From DAOUKH01 sp034421515 (GTDB taxonomy: Bacteria; Chloroflexota; Dehalococcoidia; SHYB01), in assembly GCA_034421515.1 (NCBI GenBank), contig DAOUKH010000003.1, forward strand, positions 66,930-130,929: a stretch of DNA of 64,000 nucleotides, read 5' to 3'. Shown one piece after another: positions 8,788-17,254 of the stretch. The notes beneath the pieces were generated by a model. The model saw only the letters and a list, made by a program, of their open reading frames with translations, made no database searches and had not been told where the DNA came from. Positions within the stretch are counted from its first letter, which is position 1. Each line of letters opens with the position of its first letter. The position numbers and the translations under genes are program-made.

Positions 8788-9834
8788 CTACACGCGGTGA
8801 CAGGCCACGAAGTGGTCCTTGCCCATCTCCCGCCACTCCGGTATCTCCGCCTTGCAGACGTCGATGGCGATGGGGCAGCGCGTGTGGAAGACGCACCCCG
8901 TCGGGGGATTCAGCGGGCTCGGGACGTCGCCTTCGAGCACGATACGCTCCCGCTTCGCCTCCACCACCGGGTCGGGGACGGGGACCGCGGAGAGCAGCGC
9001 CTTGGTGTACGGGTGCAGCGGGTTCTCGTAGAGCTCGTTCCGGTCGGCGAGCTCCATGACCTTGCCCAGGTACATGACCGCGACCCGGTCGCTGATATGC
9101 CGTACGACGGCGAGGTCGTGGGCGATGAACAGGTAGGTCAGGCCGAACTGCGACTGAAGCTCTTCCAGCAGGTTGATGATCTGCGCCTGAATCGATACGT
9201 CGAGCGCCGAGACCGGCTCGTCGCAGACGATCAGGTCGGGCTGCACCGCCAGCGCCCGGGCGACGCCGATGCGCTGCCGCTGCCCGCCGGAGAACTCGTG
9301 CGGGTAGCGGTCCTTCATATGCGGGTTCAGTCCCACCGTCGTGAGCAGCTCTTCGACCCGCGCGTCCCGCTCTTCCTTCGTCTCCGCCAGGTTGTGGATG
9401 ACCAGCGGCTCGCCGATGATGCCGCCCGCGGTCATGCGGGGATTCAGGGAGCCGTACGGGTCCTGGAAGATGATCTGCATCCTCTGCCGCATCGGCCGCA
9501 TCTCGGCCGGACGCAGCGCGGTGAGGTCGCGCCCCTCGTAGACCACCGAGCCATCGGTGGGTTCGTAGAGCTGGAGAATGGCGCGGCCCGTAGTCGTCTT
9601 GCCGCAGCCGCTCTCGCCCACAAGGCCCAGCGTCTCGCCCCGGTTGATGTGGAAGCTGACGTCGTCGACGGCCTTGATGTCGGCGATCTTCCGCTGGAAG
9701 ACGATCCCCTGCGTCACCGGGAAGTACATCTTGAGGTTGCGCACCTCAAGCAGCACCTCGCCGGTGTCGGTCGAGCGCTCGCCGTTTCCGGCGGTATCTT
9801 GCGTGACTTCTTCGGTAGCGGCTTCCTGCGTCAT
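8788..9834 (-). CDS. oppF: Oligopeptide/dipeptide ABC transporter ATPase, OppF type
   Basis: Cytoplasmic ATPase of a peptide/nickel-type (PepT family) importer. After an acidic N-terminal tail come the Walker A GESGCGKTT, Q-loop QDPYGSLNPRM, signature FSGGQRQRIGVARAL, Walker B LIVCDEPVSALD and switch AHDLAVVRHI. The C-terminal oligopeptide-transporter extension with Cys residues (GCVFHTRCP...VCKAEIPEW) is typical of OppD/F. It overlaps oppD by 4 nt (ATGA). No permease or binding protein is adjacent; a binding lipoprotein lies far away at 36101. Confidence 0.9.
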   Translation of the reverse strand: MTQEAATEEVTQDTAGNGERSTDTGEVLLEVRNLKMYFPVTQGIVFQRKIADIKAVDDVSFHINRGETLGLVGESGCGKTTTGRAILQLYEPTDGSVVYEGRDLTALRPAEMRPMRQRMQIIFQDPYGSLNPRMTAGGIIGEPLVIHNLAETKEERDARVEELLTTVGLNPHMKDRYPHEFSGGQRQRIGVARALAVQPDLIVCDEPVSALDVSIQAQIINLLEELQSQFGLTYLFIAHDLAVVRHISDRVAVMYLGKVMELADRNELYENPLHPYTKALLSAVPVPDPVVEAKRERIVLEGDVPSPLNPPTGCVFHTRCPIAIDVCKAEIPEWREMGKDHFVACHRV

Positions 9835-10883
9835 ACGGCCCTCGGCTTTCCTTCCTCCATGTCGTACCAGCAGGCGGTCCAGTGGTCATCGGCCACGGGG
9901 AACAAAGGCGGGTTCTCTTCCTGGCAACGATCGAACGCGTAGCGGCAGCGGGGAGCGAACGGGCACCCCGCGGGAAGGTTCGAGAGGTCGGGCGGCTGCC
10001 CTTCGATCGGCACCAGCCGCTGCCTCACCGTCTCGTCGAGGCGCGGCACCGACTGCAGCAAGCCCTCCGTGTAGGGATGGTGCGGGTCGCCGTACACCTT
10101 CTCCGCTGTCGAGGTCTCGACGATGTGGCCCGCGTACATCACGTTCACCCGGTCGGCGTGGCGGGCCACGACGCCCAGGTTGTGGGTGATGATCATGATC
10201 GAGGTGTTGAACTGCTGCGCCAGCTCGTTGATCACCTCCAGCACCTGGGCCTGAATCGTCACGTCGAGCGCCGTCGTGGGCTCGTCCGCGATGATCAGCT
10301 TGGGGTCGCACGACAGCGCCATCGCGATCATCACGCGTTGCCGCATCCCGCCGCTGAACTGGTGCGGGTAATCGTCGACCCGTCGGGCGGCGTCGGGAAT
10401 ACCGACGATGTCGAGCAGCTCGATGGCCCGGTCTTTGGCGGCCTTCTTGTCGAGGTTCAGGTGCAACTCCAGGGTCTCGGTGAGCTGCCGGCTGATGGTC
10501 AGCACCGGGTTCAGCGAGGTCATCGGCTCCTGGAAGACCATCGAGATCTGGTTGCCGCGGATGTTCCGGATCTGGTCCGGCGACATCTGCACCATGTCCT
10601 GGCCCTGGAACAGGATCTTCCCGCTGACGATCTTGCCCGGCGGCTCCGGAATCAGGCGCATCACGGAGAGGGCGCTGACGCTCTTACCCGAGCCGCTTTC
10701 CCCCACGAGGGCGAGGGTCTCGCCTTCCTTCAGGTTCCAGTTCACGCCATCGACGGCCTTGACCACCCCGGCGTGGGTATAGAAGTAGGTCCTGAGGTCC
10801 TGGACGTCGAGGAGCATGCCGTTGGACGACGCTCCGTTGGAACCGGTCGCGGCTTCTTCGACTGCGGCTTCGTTGTCGGCCAC
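9831..10883 (-). CDS. oppD: Oligopeptide/dipeptide ABC transporter ATPase, OppD type
   Basis: First ATPase of the pair, 350 residues. It shows LRTYFYTHAGVVKAVDGV, Walker A GESGSGKS, Q-loop FQEPMTSLNPV, signature FSGGMRQRVMIAMAL, Walker B LIIADEPTTALD and H-loop THNLGVVA, then the C-terminal GCPFAPRCRYAFDRC cluster. OppD/DppD-type ATPases work as a heterodimer with OppF. The ATG is preceded by GAGG. Substrate class (peptide versus other) cannot be fixed from the ATPases alone. Confidence 0.9.
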   Translation of the reverse strand: MADNEAAVEEAATGSNGASSNGMLLDVQDLRTYFYTHAGVVKAVDGVNWNLKEGETLALVGESGSGKSVSALSVMRLIPEPPGKIVSGKILFQGQDMVQMSPDQIRNIRGNQISMVFQEPMTSLNPVLTISRQLTETLELHLNLDKKAAKDRAIELLDIVGIPDAARRVDDYPHQFSGGMRQRVMIAMALSCDPKLIIADEPTTALDVTIQAQVLEVINELAQQFNTSIMIITHNLGVVARHADRVNVMYAGHIVETSTAEKVYGDPHHPYTEGLLQSVPRLDETVRQRLVPIEGQPPDLSNLPAGCPFAPRCRYAFDRCQEENPPLFPVADDHWTACWYDMEEGKPRAV

Positions 10884-11004
10884 TTCCGACCTCCTCGCCT
10901 GGGCCTAGCGTAATCTGAGGGCGGACGCGTCCGGCGGCCGCCCGGCCCACCTTACCTTATATCATGTTCGCGCGTAACGTGCTCGCCGTGTGGAAGTCGA
11001 GAAG

Positions 11005-11086
11005 TGGGGAAGAGGAGACTCGAACTCCTACGCCTTTCGGCACATGATCCTAAATCATGCTCGTCTGCCAATTCCGACACTTCCCC
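11005..11086 (-). tRNA. tRNA-Leu (TAG)
   Basis: The minus strand folds to a class II tRNA: acceptor GGGGAAG/CTCCCC-type pairing, D-arm AATTGGCAGACG, anticodon stem CATGA/TCATG around loop TTTAGGA (anticodon TAG), a short variable arm GTGCCGAAAGGCGT and TTCGAGTC T-loop. No CCA is encoded. Confidence 0.93.
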
Positions 11087-11123
11087 ATCGCGGGCCCCGG
11101 CCCAGCGTCCGAGCCTGGCGCGA

Positions 11124-11199
11124 TGGTGAGCCGCACAGGACTCGAACCTGTAACCTACTGATTAAGAGTCAGTTGCTCTACCAATTGAGCTAGCGGCCC
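11124..11199 (-). tRNA. tRNA-Lys (CTT)
   Basis: The minus strand gives acceptor GGGCCGC/GCGGCTC, D-arm AGCTCAATTGGTAGAGC, anticodon stem ACTGA/TCAGT with loop CTCTTAA (anticodon CTT), GGTTCGAGTCC T-arm and an encoded CCA end. It lies 37 nt upstream of tRNA-Leu and may be co-transcribed with it. Confidence 0.95.
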
Positions 11200-11289
11200 C
11201 CGGACCCACCCGGTGGAGCGCGGAGCGTAGCACACGCCTCCATACCGGTCAATCCGTTGCGCAACCCCTGTTGGCGTGGGTCATTTCCG

Positions 11290-11575
11290 GCGCCTCGCCG
11301 TAGGGGCAACCCTCGTAGACTGGCCGAACACCTTAAGCCTCCCTCCCTCCGGGAGGGACTGAGGGAGGGCACGGGCCGGGAGGTCTCACCCCTTCTCCCC
11401 ACGGGAGAAGGTTGGGATGAGGGGCCCCGCGTCAACCACCGGCGCCCTAGCAAAGAACGCCGACTCGGAGCGCCATCCTCGGGCCTGTCTCCCCTCTGGC
11501 GCCCCCTTAAACCTCTCCCCCGCTGGGGGAGACTGAGAGAGGGCACGCGCCGCAGGCGCGTCGGAGGGCGGGGGC
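11290..11575. repeat. Four-unit repeat mosaic
   Basis: The 446-nt spacer 11200-11645 has no gene. It contains, in order, a GTAGGGGCAACC half unit (about 11299), a CCCTCCGGGAGGGACTGAGG unit (about 11345-11368), a CTTCTCCCCACGGGAGAAGGTTGGGATGAGGGG unit (about 11390-11425), and a CCCCCGCTGGGGGAGACTGAG unit followed by ACGCGCCGCAGGCGCGT (about 11515-11560). Confidence 0.75.
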
Positions 11576-11645
11576 CGGGAGGACGGTATGCTTTGGGCGA
11601 GCCCCAGGGTCGCCTGGGGTGTCGGCGAACTGAGGCAGTGACAGC

Positions 11646-13187
11646 GTGAACAGCGCCTTTTCTCAGCGATGCCAGGCGGCGCTCACCCATCCGGTGACGC
11701 TGGCCGCAATCGCAGTGCTGGTGGTGAACGACCTGGCGCTGAAGGCGCTGTGGCCGTCGCCTTGGACGACGGGCAAGCTGAGCGACCTGGCGTGGGTCGT
11801 CTTCGCATCGCCCTTGCTGGCCTTCCTGCTGTCGTTGGCTACACCCAGGAATGCTTACGCGGAGCGGGCGGTCTTCGCGGCCGCCTACATAGGGCTCCCG
11901 CTCCTGTACGCCGCGTTCAACACCCTGGAACCGGTGCATGACTGGATCTCGAGCGGGCTGGGGCTGCTGGCGGGGAGGCCGACCGGAGGGACGCCGGACC
12001 CGACCGACTCGCTGGTCATTCCCCTAGGCTTGGCGGCGGCCCTCTGGGTCTGGCGCCGCGGCGCCGCCAATCAGAGCGACGTACGCCAGCGGCTCGTCTT
12101 GCTCACTGCCGGCTTCGCCGCGTTCGCGTCGGTGGCGAGCGGCCCACCTCCTCATGAGCTTGGGGTCGTAGACGTGGGCGTGGGAGAAGACGGTGTCCTC
12201 ATCGCGCGCAGTGTGGACGGTCACGAGGGCCTCGTAGAACCGGAGGGTGGCCAGCACTACATGAGCACCGACGGCGGTTCCTCATGGGGCGATGGGGAAT
12301 GGGTCGACCGAGAGATAGCGGGGGCTATCGCGTGGGGCGGGCAGACCGCGGAAACTCCGCGAGGGACCTATTCCGTCAATACGACGGGTATCGCCCTGAC
12401 TAGCGATGGCACGTCGGAAACCGTCTATTCCACGGAGTTCCTGGGAGACCCTGCCAACCGGTTGCAGCATGAAGTAGCCACCAAACGATTTAGTGAGCGG
12501 ATGCTAAGGTTTTCCCCGCGAAGCATCGTCTATCACGAAGCAAGCGGCAACGTGATAGCGACCTTGGGGCTCCAGGGCGTGGTTGTGGGTGACGCCGACG
12601 AGGTCTGGCAGAGGATAGCGGTGGGGCGCTACTCGCCGACGGACTTTTCGGCGAGCGGCAAGCTGCGGACCATCTTTTCCCGCGCCGCGTTCTGGTTCAC
12701 CGGACTCGCGGTCGCCGCCTCCTTGACGGCGTCGGCATTGGCATTGGCGCGCGTGGCGCCGAACTGGGCGCTGGGAAGAATCCTCTTCGCCATCGCCGCC
12801 GCCACAGCAGCCATTGTCGCCTTGCTTCTCCTCTTCTCCACCGAGACCAGCACGCCGATCGGCGAGGGGGTCCTCAGGGAACCGGACATCCTGTTCACTT
12901 TTGGAGCGGTGATGATGTTGCTCTTCTCGCTGTGGTCGGCGCTGGCCGTCGCGGCGTCGATCTTGCCGCGGCGACAGTATCTTCTCGCGGCGTTCGTCGC
13001 TCTGCTGGCGATGATGGCGCTCTTTGCGGTGTCCTTCTTGATTGCCATCGCGCAGGAGGTGCGTACCGCCAAATTGTTCGCCTTACTCCTTGTCTTCCTG
13101 GCCGCGGTCTCGTTCTACGTCTACCTTCGGAGGAAGCTGTCGGAGGAGCAACCGGCCTTGCCGGAGGGAGGGCCGCCCAGAGGGTGA
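11646..13187 (+). CDS. Polytopic membrane protein with external Asp-box-like domain
   Basis: A 513-residue protein I do not recognise as a named family. About five hydrophobic segments occupy residues 15-165, a polar domain covers roughly 166-345, and about five more segments follow to residue 490, ending in a basic tail. The polar domain contains YMSTDGGSSWGDGEW, an Asp-box (SxDGGxxW) as in BNR/sialidase-type beta-propeller repeats, but only one clear copy. It starts at GTG 11646 and has no operon partner. The layout suggests a membrane-anchored surface sensor or binding protein; function is unknown. Confidence 0.7.
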   Translation: MNSAFSQRCQAALTHPVTLAAIAVLVVNDLALKALWPSPWTTGKLSDLAWVVFASPLLAFLLSLATPRNAYAERAVFAAAYIGLPLLYAAFNTLEPVHDWISSGLGLLAGRPTGGTPDPTDSLVIPLGLAAALWVWRRGAANQSDVRQRLVLLTAGFAAFASVASGPPPHELGVVDVGVGEDGVLIARSVDGHEGLVEPEGGQHYMSTDGGSSWGDGEWVDREIAGAIAWGGQTAETPRGTYSVNTTGIALTSDGTSETVYSTEFLGDPANRLQHEVATKRFSERMLRFSPRSIVYHEASGNVIATLGLQGVVVGDADEVWQRIAVGRYSPTDFSASGKLRTIFSRAAFWFTGLAVAASLTASALALARVAPNWALGRILFAIAAATAAIVALLLLFSTETSTPIGEGVLREPDILFTFGAVMMLLFSLWSALAVAASILPRRQYLLAAFVALLAMMALFAVSFLIAIAQEVRTAKLFALLLVFLAAVSFYVYLRRKLSEEQPALPEGGPPRG

Positions 13188-13260
13188 GGCGCGACCTTGC
13201 CGCCTTCGGCCCCGTTGGCCTTGCTTCGCCCCAAAATGGATTTTCGGCCGAAATGAGCTA

Positions 13261-13311
13261 TTGACAGCCTTGTCAAGGGGGTTTATCGTTAGAGTACAGA
13301 ACGTACGTTCT
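13261..13311 (+). promoter_or_regulatory. Promoter with LexA-like palindrome before terminase genes
   Basis: TTGACA at 13261 is followed 17 nt later by TATCGT, and the expected start point falls at the 14-bp perfect palindrome AGAACGTACGTTCT (13298-13311). GAAC-N4-GTTC is the SOS-box core of Gram-positive-type LexA, so SOS control of the downstream phage-type genes is plausible. Promoter call is by inspection only. Confidence 0.5.
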
Positions 13312-13400
13312 CTAGCGGGGCGGCCCAAAACGGCCCTCCGCGCACCCGCCGAAGACCCGCTCCCCGCGAGCGGGTCTCGCGGTTTAAGGGGCCTGCGGGT

Positions 13401-13472
13401 CGTGAGCTTCGTGAGCGTTCGTACAGGTAGGGCGTCGTGAGCGTCGTGAGCGCCATGAGCGTTCGTGAGCGC
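13401..13472. repeat. Short direct repeats (CGTGAGCG-like) before terS
   Basis: Six imperfect copies of (T/C)CGTGAGC(G/T) or its ATGAGCG variant lie between the promoter and the small terminase gene. Iterated sites near terS are sometimes packaging (pac) sites; this is only a suggestion. Confidence 0.45.
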
Positions 13473-13516
13473 TTTTGACATGCGCGCGCCGCGAAGGCGC
13501 GGGAGGAGGGAGTCGA

Positions 13517-14326
13517 ATGGCAAGGGGTAAGAAGGGGCCGGCGCGGACGTCGAGGCGGCGGCGAGAGATGGAGGAACGGCAGCGGGTGTTTCTGGACGCG
13601 TTGCGGCGGACCGGGGATGCGGAGGCGGCAAGGGCGTCGATCGATGTCGGCGAGTCGACAGTGCGGCGATGGAGGGGGAAGGACGATGTGTTCCGAGCCG
13701 CGTACAAGGAGGCGCAGGGAGCCAAGGGGGCGGCTCCGGAGGGGCGGCCGAAATTCACGGGGCGGAAGCGGGTGTTCCTGGATGCATTCGAGCGGGCGGG
13801 GGTAGTAGCGGCGGCGCTGCGCGCGGCGGAGGCGACGGCGAAGGATCTGCGTCGATGGGTGCGGGATGACGCGGAGTTTCTGGACTCATACGTGGAGGCA
13901 AGGGGGCGCATCCGGGCGCGGGCCGACGAGGAGACGGAGCGACGGATCGCGGCAGGGGAGCAGGTCTCGGCAGCAGGGCGGAAGCGGGTCTTCTTGAAGC
14001 ATCTGGCGAGCGTGGGCACGACGACGGGAGGCTGCGAGGCAGCGGGGATCACCTTGAAGACGCTGAAGGAGTGGCTGGAGAGGGATGAGTTCGCGGAGGC
14101 GTTCGCGGAGGCGAAGCAGCGTTTCCGGGACCACATCGAGGAAGCGATCGTGCAGCGGATCGATGAAGGGAAGAACGGAGGGCTGCTCCAATTCAAGGCG
14201 CGGGCGGAGCTTCCTGAAAAGTACGGGAAGGGGGAAAAGACCCCGCCGAAGGAGCAGGCCGGCGTGACCTGGGAGGATATCGAGCGGGCAGCGAGGGAGC
14301 CATATGACGCGACAGGAGCGTGTTAA
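13517..14326 (+). CDS. Phage terminase small-subunit-like protein with three HTH repeats
   Basis: A 269-residue, strongly charged protein placed just before a terminase large subunit, with a 23-nt overlap. It carries three similar helix-turn-helix units: RVFLDALRRTGDAEAARASI...STVRRWR (about residues 22-66), RVFLDAFERAGVVAAALRAA...KDLRRW (about 80-125) and RVFLKHLASVGTTTGGCEAA...KTLKEWLERDEF (about 152-198). The C-terminal part LLQFKARAELPEKYG resembles terminase small subunits or phage HTH proteins that meet the large subunit. The ATG at 13517 follows GGGAGGAGGG. DNA recognition in packaging is the likely role. Confidence 0.75.
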   Translation: MARGKKGPARTSRRRREMEERQRVFLDALRRTGDAEAARASIDVGESTVRRWRGKDDVFRAAYKEAQGAKGAAPEGRPKFTGRKRVFLDAFERAGVVAAALRAAEATAKDLRRWVRDDAEFLDSYVEARGRIRARADEETERRIAAGEQVSAAGRKRVFLKHLASVGTTTGGCEAAGITLKTLKEWLERDEFAEAFAEAKQRFRDHIEEAIVQRIDEGKNGGLLQFKARAELPEKYGKGEKTPPKEQAGVTWEDIERAAREPYDATGAC

Positions 14327-15692
14327 GTTTGAGCGGCGGTGTCAAGACGACCCCGCGTTCTTCTTTCGGCACGTGCTCGGCTGGACGCCGTGGGCGAAGC
14401 AGGCGGAGATCGCGCGGGCGGTGGCGGAAGCGGTGCGCGGCGCGGGCCCGCGGCGGGTGGCGGTGCGGAGCGGGAACGGCGTGGGGAAGACGGCACTGGC
14501 GGCGCGGCTGATGCTGTGGGCGCTGCAGAGCCACCCCTCGAGCGTGGTGGTGACGACGGCGCCGACGCAGCGTCAGGTGACGGAGCTGCTGTGGCGGGAG
14601 GCGCGGTCGGCGTACTACCGGGCGCGGGTGCCACTGGGCGGGGTCTTCTACGAGGGGCAGCCGCGGTGGGACTTCGGGCCGCGGCGGTACGCGATCGGGG
14701 TGAGCCCGGAGCACACCCGGCCGGAGGCGTTCCAGGGCTTCCACGCCGACCTGATCGTGTTCCTGGTCGACGAGGCAAGCGGGGTGCCGGCGGCGCACTG
14801 GGAGGCGATCAAGGGGTCGCTGCTGGCGGGGAACGCGGCAGTGCTGGCGATCGGGAACCCGACGCGGCTGGAGGGGGAGTTCTACGACGCCTTCCACGGC
14901 CAGGCTGCCCTGTGGCGGCGGCTGCACATCTCGGCGTTCGACACGCCGAACCTGACGGGCGGCGACGTGCCGGGCCTGGTGACACCGGCGGCGGTGGCCG
15001 AGGCGGCGCGGGACTGGGGCGAGGAGAGTCCGCTCTATCAGATCCGGGTGCTGGGCGAATTTCCCTCGGCGGCGAGCCATCAGCTCATCCGCTTCGAGTG
15101 GACCGAGCAGGCGGCGGAGGCCCCGTCGGCGGGCGGCGGCTTCGCCCTCGGCGTCGACGTGGCGCGGAGCGGCGAGGACGAGACGGCGGCGGTGCTGCTG
15201 GAAGGCAACCGCCTGGCGCGCCTGCAGCGCTGGCTGGGACAGAACACGATGCGGACCGTCGCCGAGATCAAGGGCCTCGTAGACGAGCTCGGCGAGGTGG
15301 CGGTCGCGGTGGACGACGGCGGGGTCGGCGGCGGCGTGGTCGACCGGCTGCGGGAGCTGGACGTGCGGGTCTACGCGGTGAAGTTCGGGGCGGCGGCGGA
15401 TGGGCGGTCGTCGGTGCATTTCAAGAACAAGCTCGCCGAGATGTACTGGCGGCTGCGCGAGCGCCTGGAGGCTGGGACGCTGCGGCTGCCGCAGGAAGCG
15501 TCGTTGACGGGAGGCGGCAAGCTCGCGGCGCAACTGGCGCAGATCGAGTGGGAAGTCGAGAGCGACCGGGTGATCCGGGTCCACAAGCGGGGTCTGTCGG
15601 GCCACGCGCCGAGCCCGGACATCGCGGACGCGCTCGCCTTGGCGCTGGAGGCGCAGGCGCGGTCGGAGCGCGGCGCGGGCGTGTGGTTTTAG
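14304..15692 (+). CDS. Phage terminase large subunit (ATPase-nuclease)
   Basis: DNA-packaging motor protein of 462 residues. The ATPase half has Walker A RSGNGVGKTALAAR, TTAPTQRQVTELLWREAR, Walker B LIVFLVDEASGV and the coupling motif AIGNPTR. The RNase H-like nuclease half has GVDVARSGEDETA (first catalytic Asp), VAVDDGGVGGGVVDRL and a final SPDIADALALAL with catalytic Asp residues. All key residues look intact. No portal, protease or capsid genes follow; the next genes are metabolic and on the other strand, so this is an isolated remnant, a satellite-like element or a dispersed gene-transfer-agent locus. Confidence 0.9.
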   Translation: MTRQERVKFERRCQDDPAFFFRHVLGWTPWAKQAEIARAVAEAVRGAGPRRVAVRSGNGVGKTALAARLMLWALQSHPSSVVVTTAPTQRQVTELLWREARSAYYRARVPLGGVFYEGQPRWDFGPRRYAIGVSPEHTRPEAFQGFHADLIVFLVDEASGVPAAHWEAIKGSLLAGNAAVLAIGNPTRLEGEFYDAFHGQAALWRRLHISAFDTPNLTGGDVPGLVTPAAVAEAARDWGEESPLYQIRVLGEFPSAASHQLIRFEWTEQAAEAPSAGGGFALGVDVARSGEDETAAVLLEGNRLARLQRWLGQNTMRTVAEIKGLVDELGEVAVAVDDGGVGGGVVDRLRELDVRVYAVKFGAAADGRSSVHFKNKLAEMYWRLRERLEAGTLRLPQEASLTGGGKLAAQLAQIEWEVESDRVIRVHKRGLSGHAPSPDIADALALALEAQARSERGAGVWF

Positions 15693-15693
15693 G

Positions 15694-15775
15694 CGCCCTG
15701 CGGGCGCCCGCGCGCCTGTCGGCGCGCGCCCTCTCTCTAATCTCCCCCAGAGGGGGAGAGGTTTAAGAAGGGAGA
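15694..15775. repeat. Palindromic repeat after terminase
   Basis: GCGCCTGTCGGCGCGC hairpin followed by CTCTCTCTAATCTCCCCCAGAGGGGGAGAGGTTTAAG, a standard member of the dispersed family, fills the convergent spacer. Confidence 0.8.
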
Positions 15776-15781
15776 AGAGGT

Positions 15782-16729
15782 CTAGAGGCGGGCGAGGACT
15801 TGGTTGGCGAAGGCGTGGAGGTTGCGGAGGTGGTCGTCGGGGGTGGTCCAGGTGAAGTTGACGCCGAGGTTGGTGAAGCCGGCCTCGGCGTAGCGGTGGA
15901 CGAGCTCGCGGACGGCCTCCGGGGTGCCTTCCGGGCCCTGCGCGGCGGGGCGTTCTCCGGCCTGCCTGCCGGTGACGTGGGACCGGGCGACGAGGGAGAG
16001 GGGGTCGGGCTCGCCGAAGAAGACCTCGTAGGCGAAGTCGAGGGCGTCGGCGTCGCGGCCGCGGGCCGTCACCGCCGCCTTGATACGGGCGACGTCGCCG
16101 GCGAGGCCCGGCAGCTCGCCAACCATGGGGATCCAGCCGTCGCCGAACTCCGCGACGCGGCGTTCCGCAGCCGGGCCGCTACCGCCGATCCAGAGCGGGA
16201 CGTGCGGCTGCTGATAGCACTTGGGCTCAAAGGCGATGCTGCCGAAGCGGGTGTACTTGCCCTCAAACGACGGGGCGTCGCTGGTCCAAAGCTCGCGCAT
16301 CGCCGCCAGGTATTCGTCGGTGACCGTGCCGCGCTCGGCGTGGGTCAGGCCGAGGACGCGGAACTCGCCGCGCATCCAGCCGACGCCCGTCCCCACGATC
16401 AGGCGGCCCTTGGAGACCTGGTCGAGCGTCGCGATCAGCTTCGCCGTCTGCACCGGCGGACGGTACGGGGTCACCATGACGCTGAAAACGATTCGGATGC
16501 GTTCCGTCAGGGTCGCGAGGTGCGCGCCGAGCACGAAGTTGTCGTACCAGACGGTGCTCACCGAGGGGGCGTCGGGGCGCACCGGCATGATGATGTGCTC
16601 AGGGAGGCGGACGCCCCAGAAGCCAAGCTCCTCCGCGGCCCGCACCGACCGCGCCAGCGGCTCGATGCCGCCCCAGCGGTCGTAGGGGAAGACGGGCATG
16701 GTGAAGTTGACGGCCTTTGCCTGGGGCAT
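15782..16729 (-). CDS. LLM-class (luciferase-like) flavin/F420-dependent oxidoreductase
   Basis: A 315-residue TIM-barrel oxidoreductase of the bacterial luciferase-like superfamily, using F420 or FMN. Seen are the N-terminal FPYDRWGGIEPLARSVRAAEELGF, LPEHIIMP, the strand TERIRIVFSVMVTPYRPP, KGRLIVGTGVGWMRGEFRVLGL, and PLWIGGSGPAAERRVAEFGDGWIP. The substrate cannot be deduced. Such enzymes are numerous in SAR202-type genomes. Stands downstream of the methylmalonyl-CoA genes on the same strand, separated by a palindromic repeat (16738-16795). Confidence 0.88.
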   Translation of the reverse strand: MPQAKAVNFTMPVFPYDRWGGIEPLARSVRAAEELGFWGVRLPEHIIMPVRPDAPSVSTVWYDNFVLGAHLATLTERIRIVFSVMVTPYRPPVQTAKLIATLDQVSKGRLIVGTGVGWMRGEFRVLGLTHAERGTVTDEYLAAMRELWTSDAPSFEGKYTRFGSIAFEPKCYQQPHVPLWIGGSGPAAERRVAEFGDGWIPMVGELPGLAGDVARIKAAVTARGRDADALDFAYEVFFGEPDPLSLVARSHVTGRQAGERPAAQGPEGTPEAVRELVHRYAEAGFTNLGVNFTWTTPDDHLRNLHAFANQVLARL

Positions 16730-16801
16730 GGCTGCTCCGCCCTCTCTCAGTCTCTCCCAGGGGGAGAGAGGCGTAAGGTGGCTTCTCCCAGAGAGAGAGG
16801 T

Positions 16802-17221
16802 TTAAGGCGAGGGGCGCTCGGCGATCGCTTGCTTGATGAAGTCGGCGATTTCGTGGGTGGGGCTGCCGGGGCCGAAGATGCCGGTGACGCCCATATCGCG
16901 GAGGCGGTCGTAGTCGTCCTCGGGGATGATGCCGCCGGCGACGATCAGGGCGTCGTCCTTGCCCTGGGCTTTCAGGCCGTCGACGATGAGGGGGAAGAGC
17001 TCGAGGTGCGCGCCCGAGAGGATGCTGAGGCCGACGACGTCGACGTCCTCCTGGACCGCCGCCTCGACGATCATCTCCGGGGTCTGCCGGATGCCGGTGT
17101 AGATGACCTCCATGCCGGCGTCGCGGAGGGCGCGGGCGATGACCTTCGCGCCTCGGTCGTGGCCGTCGAGGCCGGGCTTCGCCACCAGCACGCGAATCGT
17201 ATCCTTCGGCGCGCTCACCAT
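16802..17221 (-). CDS. Cobalamin-binding subunit of methylmalonyl-CoA-type mutase
   Basis: A 139-residue B12-binding domain protein. LVAKPGLDGHDRGAKVIARALRDAG contains the DxHxxG signature whose His is the lower axial cobalt ligand; GLSILSGAH and VAGGIIPEDD form the rest of the Rossmann-like nucleotide-loop pocket. It corresponds to the separate small/C-terminal subunit of methylmalonyl-CoA mutase. The catalytic large subunit is not in the window. The epimerase gene is 33 nt upstream, supporting a propionate/methylmalonyl-CoA role. Confidence 0.92.
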   Translation of the reverse strand: MVSAPKDTIRVLVAKPGLDGHDRGAKVIARALRDAGMEVIYTGIRQTPEMIVEAAVQEDVDVVGLSILSGAHLELFPLIVDGLKAQGKDDALIVAGGIIPEDDYDRLRDMGVTGIFGPGSPTHEIADFIKQAIAERPSP

Positions 17222-17254
17222 CGTCTCACCTCCGGCGTCCGCCCCCGCCGACGC

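Noticed and set aside
8469..8896. Minus-strand frames across 8469-8896
   Set aside because: They are made of palindromic repeats translated in frame (SLSLPQRGRG-type peptides) and the 3' end of oppF; the same peptides appear wherever the repeat occurs.
13401..13472. CRISPR-like array
   Set aside because: Units are only 8-10 nt, imperfect, and without uniform spacers.
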